Assembly: GCA_021904315.1 (NCBI GenBank)
Contig: CM038910.1
Coordinates: forward strand, 25,182,256 to 25,246,255
Direction of reading: 5' to 3'
DNA from: Sphagnum magellanicum
Lineage: Eukaryota; Streptophyta; Sphagnopsida; Sphagnales; Sphagnaceae
Length of the DNA stretch: 64,000 nucleotides
The position numbers were made by a program, and so were the translations under genes. Numbering within the stretch: position 1 is the first letter of the stretch; every line of letters starts with the position of its first letter. Below the pieces are notes generated by a model. It worked only from the letters and a program-made list of their open reading frames with translations, did not search any database and was not told where the DNA came from. Positions 28,343 through 39,500 of this stretch are shown here, one piece after another.

Positions 28343-29939
28343 ATGGCCAGCTCTGCCACTGCCACCGTCGTCCGACGTCTAGCAACCAAGCTTGCAAAAT
28401 CTCCTACTGCTTCAGTTTCTGGTGTGACATAATAATCCCTCCCACTTTGATTGATTGATTGATTTTTTCTTTTCTTTTTCTTTTTCCTAGTGAATCTGCT
28501 TCAGGTCCTAACTCACAATCCTCCTCCTCCTCCTCCTCTTCTTCTTCTTCATGTGATAGGATTCTTCTTCAAGCTTGCTACCTTGTGATAGAGTAGTACA
28601 CCCCACCTCTAATTATTTTCTGTTGCCTTTGAAAGTTGCATGTTTGTTTGCCTGGCTCTGCCCTCCTTTCAGAGTAGAGGACATCGGGATGCCACCCAGA
28701 TTAAACAGGCCAGAGTTTGGTATCCTTACATTCTAGCTGGGTCATGTGGAGTTCACTGTAGAAACATTTCCAGCAGAACTGAAGGATCCACTAATTTTAG
28801 GCTTCACCATGCTAACCACCATGTGTTGTCAATTTAGTATGTTGAATATTTATTATCCTTATGGATGTCATTTCAAGGGCAGACCCATTTTGTGACAAGC
28901 CACTTGTTTAGGGTGTTGAATATTTATCATCTTTATGGATATCATTTAAAGGGCAGACACATTATGTTACAAGCCACTTTTTTAGTATGTTGAATATCTA
29001 TCATCCTTGTGGATGTCATTTAAAAGGCAGAGCCATTATGCGAAGAGCCGCTTGTTTTATGAAGCTTTGGAGTTTGAACTTGTTGTGGGATTCTAGTAAT
29101 AGGGTTGGATTCAGTACTATTGGCTCAGCTCCCCTAGTTGGTGTTGAACTTCCAGTATCGTTTTGCAGTCAGGAGTTGATGAAGTCAGTAGGTACTTTAT
29201 TGTAGCCTCCTGTTTTTGCTATTTGTGATGAAGGCGACAATGGTCTGGCAATTTGTGAGCTACCCACCTCACAAGGTTAAGAGTACTGCATCCCATTGTC
29301 ATCTTACCTTTGAAGTGTTATCATGGAGATTTTTTCTGCAATCTTTAGACATATCCAGCGTTGCAGTTCAAGGATTTCATTGGGGTGGGCAGGAAGTAGC
29401 CATGATGATGCAGGATTGATTTTCCTCCCTTTGTAGACAGCTTCTGGATATTAGATATAGAGTGACAAACCAGCAATGTCATACCGATAGTTAATAGTTG
29501 ATTAGGTGATGCTTTTGTTGAACATTTTTGTTTTGTCATTTAGCTTCTGCAAGAGCTTATGTTCATTCCAATCTGGTTTGGATGGTGACTGATCTAACTG
29601 GGGAAGATACAATGAAAACAGACATGGTTCTTGCTGAACTATGTTCGTCCATGTTAAAAGAAGCCCTCATCACGAATTCTGGTTGCCTCACTTAAGGCAC
29701 AACTAACATGGTGTTGGAAGTTGTGGGCTAATAATGGTTCAGGAACACGACAGTTCCATGCTTCAGGGCCAAAGCACTATGGTGATGACTATCTTCATGC
29801 AGAGCACATGTACAATGTTCAGGGAATGAAGAACCGCAAGCTTAAAGTATTTCTGGGCAGTTTTGGCTCATTGGCACTTGGAATAATGGTACCTGTCTGG
29901 GCTGTCCAGTACCAAATGAAGAAGCAAGGCGGTCTGTAA
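28343..29939 (+). CDS. Small mitochondrial inner-membrane protein, COX7c-like candidate
   Basis: Two exons, 28343-28421 and 29743-29939, join in phase (TCT G|GA ACA) to give 91 aa. The first 30 or so residues are rich in Ala, Ser, Thr and Arg without acidic residues, and end in TRQFHASG, typical of a cleavable mitochondrial presequence. A short His/Tyr-rich stretch follows, then NRKLK and one membrane segment from about VFLGSFG to VPVWAVQYQ (residues about 62-82), ending KKQGGL. This size and topology match cytochrome c oxidase subunit 7c and plant proteins annotated that way. The gene model is strong; the subunit assignment rests on general resemblance and recall. Another small respiratory-complex subunit is possible. 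The 1321-bp intron carries a 74-bp tandem repeat, and the upstream region is duplicated. Confidence 0.8.
28835..29055. repeat. 74-bp tandem repeat, three units, intronic
   Basis: Units start at 28835, 28909 and 28983. Each has TGTTGAATAT, GGATGTCATTT or GGATATCATTT, GGGCAGA or AGGCAGA, and AGCC(A/G)CTTGTTT or a close variant. Period is 74 bp with modest divergence. It lies wholly within the single intron of the COX7c-like gene. Confidence 0.95.
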
Positions 29940-30821
29940 TGATCACTTGGATCTTGAGGGGTCCTAATCTCAATTGAGAGGACGAAGTGTTGACTCTTCA
30001 GATCTTTTGTTGGGTTTTATAGTTTTCTAAAGTTATGAACCTAGAGCAATGCTGTTGTTTCATGGTATTTCTGTAAGTTGGACAAAATGGTTCGTGTGTC
30101 TAGAAGAGGACTTGAACCTCCACACTTCATGATCTGACACCCCCTGAGTGTTGAAGTGGTTGTGCATGCATCTGTGCATTGCATTACAGCAGTAAAACTA
30201 ATTATATTTGTACTTGTGCTTTTTAGAAAGGTGACTATATTAACTAGTATTCTCCATACTAGCCTCAAATCAAAACTTTGAAAAGCTTGTTTAGAGGCTA
30301 GTTTGAATACAAAGGCTTCCACATGACTAGATTGATGCAAATTCAACTCCTCTTGAATCATACATTCTCATAAAACAATGTGCAAGCAAAGAAGATACTT
30401 TCAATTACCCCAATTTCTACAGGGGCTACTGACCTTTTTTCTAGACAGACCTTTCAGGTTCTTCTTGGATATAAACCCATTAATAATAAGTGAAAGGGGC
30501 ACCATTGACTTTTTAGGGGCAGTTTTCAGTTGCTTTGTTTCCACAATCTCAGCTGCTTTAACAACCTTCTGATCTGGATTGAATGGAGTGCTCCCCATAG
30601 TTTCAAAACCTGCAGGGTGTAATAAAGAAACATGAACTTTAATTTCATTGAATGGTCCATTAAATGTGAACTCGGCTATTCTATTGTTCAGGTGTAAAGG
30701 TCACTGCATCAAAACATAAACAGGCTGGAACCTGAACTCAGAGATTCAAACAAGCAAATAATCAAGCACCCAAACATTGAAGGACTACAGCTTGTATTAC
30801 AAGATGGACCACGAACCTGCT
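29940..30821. other. Convergent 3' UTR interval
   Basis: The COX7c-like gene (plus) and the ZNHIT2-like gene (minus) converge on this stretch, which should hold both 3' UTRs. A 65-aa minus frame at 30598-30401, preceded by a CAG acceptor-like site, was tested as an extra ZNHIT2 exon. In the phase of exon 6 it hits an immediate stop, so it is treated as UTR. Confidence 0.6.
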
Positions 30822-33800
30822 TCACCCAACTTCCTCTATGATGGGTTTCTTGACTGGTGTTGGTGTTTGTTGTGCCAACTTTTTAACACTACTTTCCTCA
30901 CTGCTGGAGAGGATATTCCCAAACTTCCTATCATCACCACCCTCAGGGTATATCTCCTTGTCTTTCTCTACAAGCCCCGACAAGACAACAAATGCCTCAT
31001 TCGGCTGCTCGTTCACCCAACACATCATGAAGTACACCTTCTTGACTGCTGCCTGCAGTCTTCTAGCATCCAAATTGTACTCACTGGAAGAATTCCTTCC
31101 TTTTTGTCTGGCATTTACAGTCCTATTACCACTAAAGCTAGTTTTGAATTGTCTGGAAACACTACTTTTAGCACTAGGCTCTTTCTTTAGATCTTTCTTG
31201 GCAGTTTCAAAAAGGCGCTCCATGTCAGCTAATGCACAGATCACTCCTGACCTCTTCAGACAAAGCAACTGCACCACGTCATCAAAGAGGCCCACCCCAA
31301 ACCTGCACATCAACATTCAGCACACATAAATGATATGTGAGACACCATGCATCTGGTAAACAACAAGTCATCTATCCATCAACCACCCTAAGCTAAGGTA
31401 CCTACATGCATCTGTTGGTGCAACTGTAAGCAGTGCCAACCATTAAGAACAACAAGAAGATCCCAAGACTGACCAATTTCTTGGGATATGACACAGCTAC
31501 AGGAGATTAACTGGAGATTCAGCTTATTTCATGTATGAATCAACAGGAACCAATAATGAGACAGCAGCTGCCACAAACCTGTAGCCTCCATGATGCTTGA
31601 AAGCTGGTGAACACACATTTTCCAAGCACCCTGCCATAGCAGCTCCCATTGACTGTGGTGATTGTGCATCTCCCAAACTCTTAGAAACCCTTAAAAGCAC
31701 CAAGGCTGCATCCAGCGGGTCCGTGTGCCAGTCACCATTGAATAAACGGAGGGTGAAACAGTACCCATATATAGCTTCTGTTACATGCACCCCCAGTAAA
31801 GGTGAAGGCTGAACAGTGGTCAGTTCTTTTAGAGATCGGAGCGGTTTATCAGGGGGAGCAGGACTTGGACTTTCCCCTGCCTGGGACACACTATCCATCT
31901 CTGTGCCAGAGGAAGAATCTACTCCTGTTGGTTCAGTTCCCTCAGTAGGATGAATAAGACTTGTTCCCTGTTTGGTGAGAGAGATAGTATGCGCAAGAGG
32001 GTGCACCCACCAAGGCTCCCACAGTTGAATGAAATGGCTCAATTCCCCTGCAGCAAGAGCTCTCAAAAAAGCCCTTTTTTCCTTTGGTGTCAAATCTTCC
32101 AACGAGATGTCACCCCCTGAAAGTAAACAGTAGAAACTTCATTGCTAGAAGGAGTTCAACCACATATCCTCAAAAGGGTCCAATACAGCCTAGGCAACAG
32201 GATGCTGACAGAATAGAGTCCACAATGAAGGTAACCGTTCCGTCAATTCCAGCAAAACCAAAAACACACCAGCAAGATGCCAAGAGCATGCACATTCTAA
32301 TGAAAGAGTAAGGAAACCTCACCTCCTGCAAATTTCTGTAGTGTTTCATCTGTCAGGAATGCCTCTGATTCATCCATCCCAGCAGAACAAGAGAACAATC
32401 AGTTGGGATGAAGAACAACCCAGACAAGAAGCAAACATGCAATATAGTTTTGGAGCCCCTAAATGAAAGAAAATTTGACCCCTTGTCAAACGTGTGTGCT
32501 AACCTGAGCCTGATGTATCTTCATCATCTTCTTCATCCTCATTGGAATCTCGCAGCTCTTCATCTTCAAAAATACTGCGGCCTTCCTCATCAAAGTGGAT
32601 ACGCTTGAGTGCCTCCAGCATGCGCTGCTTGCTCTCTGATGAGACTGTCATGTCCTTCATCTCCTCCAGGACATTCTCACGTGCAAAAGACTCTGTACAA
32701 CGTAAACTGTGCCCCTGTAAGACAAAATAAAAAAGGTTAAGCCTGAACTGTCCCTGGTAGCAGTTGAGCAAGAAGTGTTCCAGATGTACTTCAAATTAGT
32801 TTGTCGCAACCAAAAACATTTATGTTCAAAAAGAAACAGGGTCAGTTTGAATATCTTAAGAGTGCCCACATAATTGCAAGCAAACAAATCACAAATCTTA
32901 TACATCAGATGAGAGGACTAACCTTGTAGCATGCAAGGGAGCAGTAGCGAAGATTGCACCGGGGACATGTGTACTGAGAGAAATTCTTTGCGCATCTGAG
33001 GCAAACGAATTTTTTCCACACATGATAGTCAGCTAGATACAATGTGTCTTTTCCCACACTCTAAAACAAAGCACACTCTCCGTCCAGTTCTTAGACCTTT
33101 CTTCACGATACAGCTACGCAAGAATTAGGTCTAAGAACTGGGAAATGAAGAATTCATGCATAGCTTTAGAAGTGTCTAAGTGAGTTTTACATCGAACATC
33201 ACAATTGCTAACAAAAGCATTTCTTTAACAATTCAGAAAGTCCTTATCTCATGAGAAACTCATTAAACCCTAAGCTCTAACCCCAGAGCCCTAAAATTGC
33301 AAACCTTTCTTCACAACAAGCAGTTCAAAGCTTTTCATGCACAGAATTTCTCATGGAAAACCCACTAAACCCTAAACCCTAACCCTGGAGCCCTAAAATT
33401 GCAAACCTTTTTTTTGGCAACAGCGGTTGAAAAGCTTTTCATGCACATAATTGTCTTCTATAAGGTAATTCGTCAGAGAGATTAAGTGGAAAATTGTCTC
33501 AGAGATCACAATATCAACTATAGTAAATCATAGAAGTTAAAACGAAAACAAAACATGTCCATTTACTACAACTAAAGCTCACCAATCCAAGCTGCTCATT
33601 CTAACGAGCACCCAATATCCCAAACCGGCCATTCTTCAAGCGCCGACAACATTTAAGGACCAAGTGAAGAAGAAGAGATGAGGATCGGAACAACATCATC
33701 CAACAATTTGGCGGTCAGAGAAAAGAATTAGGGTCTAGGGTTTAGATGGAACAAAATAAGGGAAGAGAAGAGAAGAGAAGACAGAGAAAGGCTCTTACAC

Positions 33801-33878
33801 TCGACATATCAGGCGTTGGTCTGGGATCGCACGTGTAGTAGTAGTTGGTGCTCGTAGATTCGTGCTCAAATCCGCCAT
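30822..33878 (-). CDS. HIT-type zinc finger protein, ZNHIT2-like
   Basis: ZNHIT2 proteins bridge the R2TP/RUVBL1-RUVBL2 chaperone system to client assembly, notably U5 snRNP in animals; the plant protein is less studied. Exons on minus are 33878-33799, 32995-32923, 32714-32504, 32364-32323, 32116-31579 and 31302-30822, totalling 1425 bp in frame, 474 aa. The zf-HIT ligands are complete: Cys25, 28, 37, 40, 45, 49, His53 and Cys57, within ICRVCAKNFSQYTCP and YCSLACYKGHSLRC. An acidic stretch (EDEEDDED) follows near residue 115, then EDLTPKEKRAFLRAL, a Trp-rich WEPWW motif and a C-terminal helical region with CWVNEQPNEA. The acceptor of intron 1 was chosen because only CTCAG|ATGC restores the CRVC.K motif. 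Intron 1 carries telobox repeats. Confidence 0.92.
33236..33437. repeat. Duplicated telobox-bearing segment in ZNHIT2 intron 1
   Basis: Two imperfect copies (about 33236-33337 and 33338-33437) share ATTAAACCCTAA or CTAAACCCTAAACC, then GAGCCCTAAAATTGCAAACC, and later AAAGCTTTTCATGCACA. The AAACCCTAA core is the plant telobox, known in promoters and first introns of highly expressed housekeeping genes. A regulatory role here is inferred. Confidence 0.85.
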
Positions 33879-34024
33879 CTCCGTTTTGCAAAATCAGTCC
33901 TCAGAACAGAGCGGCCCTGCGCTGCGTAGTCAGTGGGTTTGACTGAACACTGCACGAAGGGTTTATATAATTCAGGTTCGACCAAGTCGCCAAAATATAA
34001 ACAGGATTCTTAATTGCTCTCTGA

Positions 34025-34068
34025 GCTGTAGCCAAATTTGGCTAATTCCTTTTGTGGATGATCACCTC
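34025..34068 (+). promoter_or_regulatory. Palindrome module upstream of the ZNHIT2-like gene
   Basis: The perfect palindrome TAGCCAAATTTGGCTA recurs at 34029-34044, about 150 bp upstream of the minus-strand ATG at 33878. It is followed on plus by CTTTTGTGGATGATC, matching the right flank of the copies at 28.0-28.1 kb. Confidence 0.75.
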
Positions 34069-37000
34069 ATGCATTCGCATATTTAATTTAAACTTAACTA
34101 GAAAATTTTAAAATAAACTTACTTTAATATATCTCATAGTCAAAAGAGTATGTGCATGTAACATAAATATGTTAAGTAATTATAACTTGGTAAAAATAAT
34201 TTAAGTAAGTTGGTAGGAAGTTAATATCCAACAATAACTAAGGTTTTTTTTTCCCCAAATTTTTTAAGTAGGCCCATTGGCTAGGATCCTCAACATTAAT
34301 TAGTATTAAATGACCATTGTCCTAGGGTGAATTTTGTGTAGCAATTTTACAAAAGTGTTGCGACAACCTAGGAAATGCCTAGGTCTAGATGTGATTAACT
34401 TTTTTAAAAATTTGAAAAATGGTGAAAAAGATCCTTAAAATCACAATTTTTTTTTGTTTTTGTTTTTTCTTTTGGGAATGTTTTTCAATAAGTTGTGAAA
34501 TTTTTCCATAAATTTTTTAAAACACTAGGTAAAAACACCTATGACCAAACATTTAAAGGAGTAAAGGCAAGCGCTGTTCACGAGAGAACTCTAATGACTA
34601 TGGTAGCTCAAGAGGTTTTGCTTCTCACCTCTTTGTGCATCTATAGCCATTTACCATGCCCGATTTGAATGAGAGACTGGGGAGATCTTGTTCTTCAAAG
34701 GTTTGGCCTAAATGCTGAAATTTCATGCCCCACAAACACATGGGTTCATATGGCTAAACATCTTGCTCCTCATAATCAACCATAAGATCTTTGACATGTG
34801 AACAAAGACTAGCCATATAGCAAATGTATGAATGAAAGAAACAAAAACCTTTATTGTGCACAATTGTTCATTGGCCACCAAAGATGGAAATTAAATGTTA
34901 AACAAATGATTCCCATCAATGATGATGGGGTGTAGAGTGTTTAACGAACCCTATGTTTCTACAATAGCTACCATCAAAATCATTGCATTGCTAGGTTTTT
35001 GAGTCTCATTTCAACATCTAGGTGCATTCCAATGGCACTATCATTTTTCATAGCCTATAGCTTAACTATGTTTCATCTTTTCATCGTTCACATCCCTTGT
35101 GGTCATCTAATGTTCTTTGTCCCTTGTTACTATTGCATTTGGTTTCTTATGTTGATATTTTTGCTTGCCCTCAATTCCATGACCTATTTATTTGTTTGTG
35201 ATACAAGTCTTGATACAATCGTTATGAAGACGTTCCTTTGATTGGTAGTTGTTTTGCAAGGTGAACAATTAGTTGTTACAACCTATAATTTTCATCTTTT
35301 CTTTTTGTGTTCATTGTGCTCCTCATGTCATCATTTTAAATTATTACAAGTTGTTGCTTTTGTTGTGTTCCTTGTGTCATCATTTTTAACTATTACAAAT
35401 CATTGCCTCCTTTTTTGTTTGATATTTTCATTCTCATCATGATTCTTATGTTGTCATCTTTATTTGTTGCCCCCGAAAGATTTTCATTTCCTATCACCCC
35501 CCCCCCCCCCCCCCCCACAAAACTTTGTTGGTTATTTAGGTATGCACAAATGCATTCTTACAATGATATGTCCTTTCATAAGCATGCAAGCTTGTGCCTT
35601 TTTTTCTAGCCTTTATTTGAATTGGTGTTGTAATGCCAAAGTTCAAAGACAAACCTTATATTGGAACAACCTTTAAACTAACCCAGATGCTACAGTGAAA
35701 TTTTTCCTTTAATTTTTTAATAGATTGGGTAGACTAAACTTTGTTGAAGGTTTTTCTTGTGTGTCTTTCAACCTACCTTTTGGGTCAAAACTTGTAACTA
35801 GGAGCCAAAGGGATTACTTTGGAAAAGGCCGTCACATCCCTTTTCCCAAAAATGTTTTTAACATGCAAATGAATTTTTGAATGAATTTTTTTCTAACTTG
35901 TTCTAAAAAATATTAAATGTTCCGCAATGCATCACATTTTTAAAAAGTCATTATTGAATAAATATGAATTTTAGAATGTGTGAATTTTTTTGACATATTC
36001 AATGTTTCATCTTGAAAAATGATCAAAATTTTAAGTCATCACCAAAAATTAAAATTTCACATTCTTTAGTTTTATTATACTTTAAGTTATAACTTTTCTT
36101 CATACATCATGTATATTATAATTCATTTATATGTGGCAAAAGAATTTTGAAAATTTGAAAATTTGAAATGTTCTTTGAATTTTTAAAGTTTTAAAATTCC
36201 ACATTTTAAAAAATGAGTGCTTTTTGAATGTGGTTAATATGTTTTTATCATTTATATTTTTTTCAATGAAATTTATATTACAATATGAGTCCTTTGCAAA
36301 ATTGATTCCATCTAACATAATAGGTGTACATTTCAAATGTCCTAAATTTTTTAAAAAATTTAAAATTTCATCAAATGAATTTTTACTCTAAGTTCTTTGA
36401 CATTCATATGAGGGAAAAAATACTAACTTGCTATGATTACTATGGTTTTAAATGCCAATAAAAAAAATGTTTGATTTTGATTGATTATGTTTAACATTTG
36501 ACACCCTTTTTGGCTCCTAATTGTGTGTTTTGACCCTTTTTACCAATATGTCTACTATAGTAGTTGATTCAATTGTTCACAAAACTTTTTGTTCCTCCCT
36601 TTCCTATCCTTTAGTTTTTTTTGTTCTATGTTTCCTTTTTGTAACCTTTCATTGTAAAATCTCCAAATATTGATTAGATGTTATGACATGTGACTTGTTG
36701 TAATCTACTAATGGTTCAATCCCTTTTGTTTTTCTTGCAAGTAAGCTTAACAATAACATGTTCCCAAATTGTTGTGGTTTTGGGTTACATTTTGCAATTT
36801 TATGGATCTCAACTTGAACTTATAGAGTATATGTAGTTTAAGTTTCCTTAATAGCTATAGCTTGAGTTTCTTGAATATATATACTTAGGTTTATTAAATG
36901 CATTTGGACTTCATCTATTGTTTCCATTTTTGCTTCATTCCTAGGCTCCTCCACATAATATTTTGTTTATGGTTGTTCAAATATATATGAATGATCATGG

Positions 37001-37745
37001 ACCCTTTCATTGTGTGCCATTGTAATTGCTATATAATTAATTTTGTTGTAGCTCCATCCCCTCCCCCCCCCGGCCCCCCCCCAGCCCCCCCCCAACATTG
37101 ATTTCCATTGGTTGCATCATCTAAATTATCATTATCATAATTTAATATGCCCATGGTGTTTGGGGTTGATGTATTCAGATCCTGATCAATGTATATAGAT
37201 CATTGGGTTTGGTTCTTTCATCCATGGCTTGGGGTTAAAAGGCCAAATTTTAGTAGCCTTAAAGTTAGATTTGATATATTTCTTAAACAACAATTGGTCT
37301 AGTGTTTTGTCTACCCAATTAACTAGTCTAGCCTTGTTTAGTTTTCTATGATTACTTCTAACCATGTTGTTGGTATCTCTTTTTCTTAAAGGCGGACTTG
37401 AATGGTTTAAAACAATTCACGTCTAAAGGATATGTACAATGTGAAAACACTACCAAAAATTATGTCATATTCCATTAAACCTAACCACCCAACTAGTTGT
37501 TGAGTAGTATCACTAGCATGAATCATCTTGGGTGGATTCGACTATCAATATTCACAATAATGGATGTTTAGTGGAAAATTCCTACTGAATTGCACTCTCA
37601 TCTATGTCCCACTAGGGACCTAATGGGAGTAAGATGGATGCGGACAAAATATTTTTTTGTTTTATGAATTTCTCATAAAATTTTGAGCTATTCTTGATGT
37701 TCGTTCACAAAATTTTCACTTGAAGTTTGAAGCTCCATGAATCAA
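34069..37745. other. AT-rich spacer with homopolymer C runs
   Basis: AT-rich DNA without a recognisable gene. It contains a 20-C run at 35497-35516 and three 9-C blocks separated by GG and AG at 37063-37093. No transposase or reverse-transcriptase motif was found. Confidence 0.6.
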
Positions 37746-38030
37746 TAGAAATGCAAAATGAAAATTGCATAATGGAAATTGCAAAATGAAAATGCATAGT
37801 AGAAACTATTGAGTGGAAATCACAAAGTAGGAATGTACAATGGAAATCACATAATGGAAATTGCATAGTGGAAATGCATAATGGAAATTACATGGTGGAA
37901 ATGCATAGTGTAAATTGTAAAGTGGAAATACATAGTGGAAATTGTAAAGTGAAAAGTGTATAGTGGAAATGCATAGTGAAAATGCACAATGCACAATGAA
38001 ATTACATAATGGAATGCACAAGAAATTTAA
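37746..38030. repeat. Short-unit tandem array (GCATAGTGGAAAT type)
   Basis: Roughly 18-20 diverged copies of a 13-16 bp unit such as GCATAGTGGAAAT or ACATAATGGAAAT. Isolated units recur at 38345-38390 and 38516-38540. The 106-aa minus frame across it (37806-38126) is an artefact of the repeat. Confidence 0.9.
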
Positions 38031-38157
38031 CTTACAATTGAATATATCCAGTTTTTGACATGATTTATTACAATGTAAAATGGTTATTGGATGGCAAGGA
38101 TCTTGGATGGTTTCCAAGGAGACCAAGGTTCAAACCTTGATACCAACAATTGTATTT

Positions 38158-38262
38158 CGGTTGTATATTGTTGACCATATATGGGTTATATGTTGACTTT
38201 TGCATGTTGATTATACATTGATCATACATTGACCATACAATGATTATATATAGGTTGTATGT
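38158..38262. repeat. Short-unit repeat (TGTTGACCATATA type)
   Basis: About seven loose copies of a 10-14 bp unit built on TTGA(C/T)CATA(C/T)A, next to poly-A, (AAT)n and (AT)n runs at 38264-38313. Confidence 0.7.
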
Positions 38263-38559
38263 TAAAAAAAAAAAGAATAATAATAATAATTTAAAAATAT
38301 ATATATATATTAGTGCCCAAGACCACTACATGTTGTGTGGATGATGAATGGAAATCCATAGTGGAATGTTTAGTGAAAATGCATGAGCAACCATTGAAAT
38401 TTTTTTTGGGTGGAATCGTTAATGGAACTATTGCCATGCAACCCATTTCTTAGCAATGTCCATTGGGACAAAGTCCTAAACCACTTGAGTGCATTTCGAT
38501 ATTTCCACTCAACAATGGGTGGAATGCATAATGGAATATGATGCAATTTGTGGTAACTT

Positions 38560-39500
38560 GGACGTATGTGAAGGCAAGGTTATCATATCTAATCCAATTT
38601 GGTGTGCAATTTTTTTTAATTTTTAGAGTAGCATGTGATGATCCATGTCCATCTAGGATTAGTAAACAACAATTGGATTAAGAAATGCCACTTTGTACTT
38701 ACCTTATAAAAAACAAAATAAATTCCTTGAATAAAAATATGTCATCCATGTTTTTTTTGCATTGCATGATCTTTGCTTACATTCTCTAATGTAATCATCT
38801 TTGATTTTTTCCCTTTGAAAATGTAGAATCCAAGTAGAATGCTTCCTATTGCATTGATAACATAATTACTATCAACCACTTTCTTGATTTTGGGATTATG
38901 TTGTAAACTTGTTGTGGATTTCTCTTTGCCAACACCCTTGCTCTTGATTGTCTACCAACCTAAATCATTGTTTCGTATGAGTTCCATATGTGTTCTTGCA
39001 GTGCAATTGTGTTAGTTATAAAATGTTTGTAGGTTCTAATAGAAAGAAATGTAAGCATCTTTGGTTAATCCTTGTGCCCTTAAAAACTCAACTCCTTTTG
39101 TTAATTGTATTGAAATTTTTGATGTTTATGTTTGAACTAGTACCACCTTTGAATGGTGTAGGTTGAATGTGTGTCAGTTCAACAACCTTGAATTTGGTTA
39201 TTGTAATGTAATTGATAGTCCATAGTCTTGCATGCCCAAAATTCAAGATACAACTTTTGCCTCCTCACCTTTTAATTAAACACCTAGTGAACCCACCTTT
39301 TTAGATCTTGTTTTGCCATTCAAGTGGTTTGAAAATGATGTTAGGGGTATGTTCCAATGGCAGTTTGCCTTTCTCAATGATGTAACTCCTTTTTCCACAA
39401 CATCCATGGTCTCCTTTAGAAATTCAATTATCCAATCATCTTTTGTAATCAGTTCATGTGGCCATTGAAATTAATGATTAAAGATTATTCTTGTTGATTT
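38560..39500 (-). mobile_element. Decayed pogo/Tigger-like DNA transposon, copy B
   Basis: On minus, the HTH region (about 39460-39310) reads EFLKETMDVVEKGVTSLRKA, then NIPLTSFSNHLNGKTRSKK, then GLSITLQ. The catalytic region (about 38890-38600) reads GFYIFKGKKSK, AMQKKHG and, after a frameshift, LLILDGHGSSHATLK, the second-Asp motif of DDE_1 transposases. Many stops and frameshifts make it inactive. It belongs to the same family as the relic at 23.8-25.5 kb. No terminal inverted repeats were located. Confidence 0.85.

Noticed and set aside
30401..30598. Possible seventh exon of the ZNHIT2-like gene
   Set aside because: The acceptor exists, but joining it in the phase of the available donor gives an immediate stop, and the gene already ends with a typical C terminus.
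33001..33060. Longer ZNHIT2 exon 2 starting at the upstream AG (SVGKDTLYLADY)
   Set aside because: It is open, but it would separate the second zinc-ligand Cys from the first and break the CRVC.K motif that the downstream acceptor restores.
37806..38126. A 106-aa minus frame with a repeating Phe/His/Tyr pattern
   Set aside because: Produced by the short-unit tandem array.
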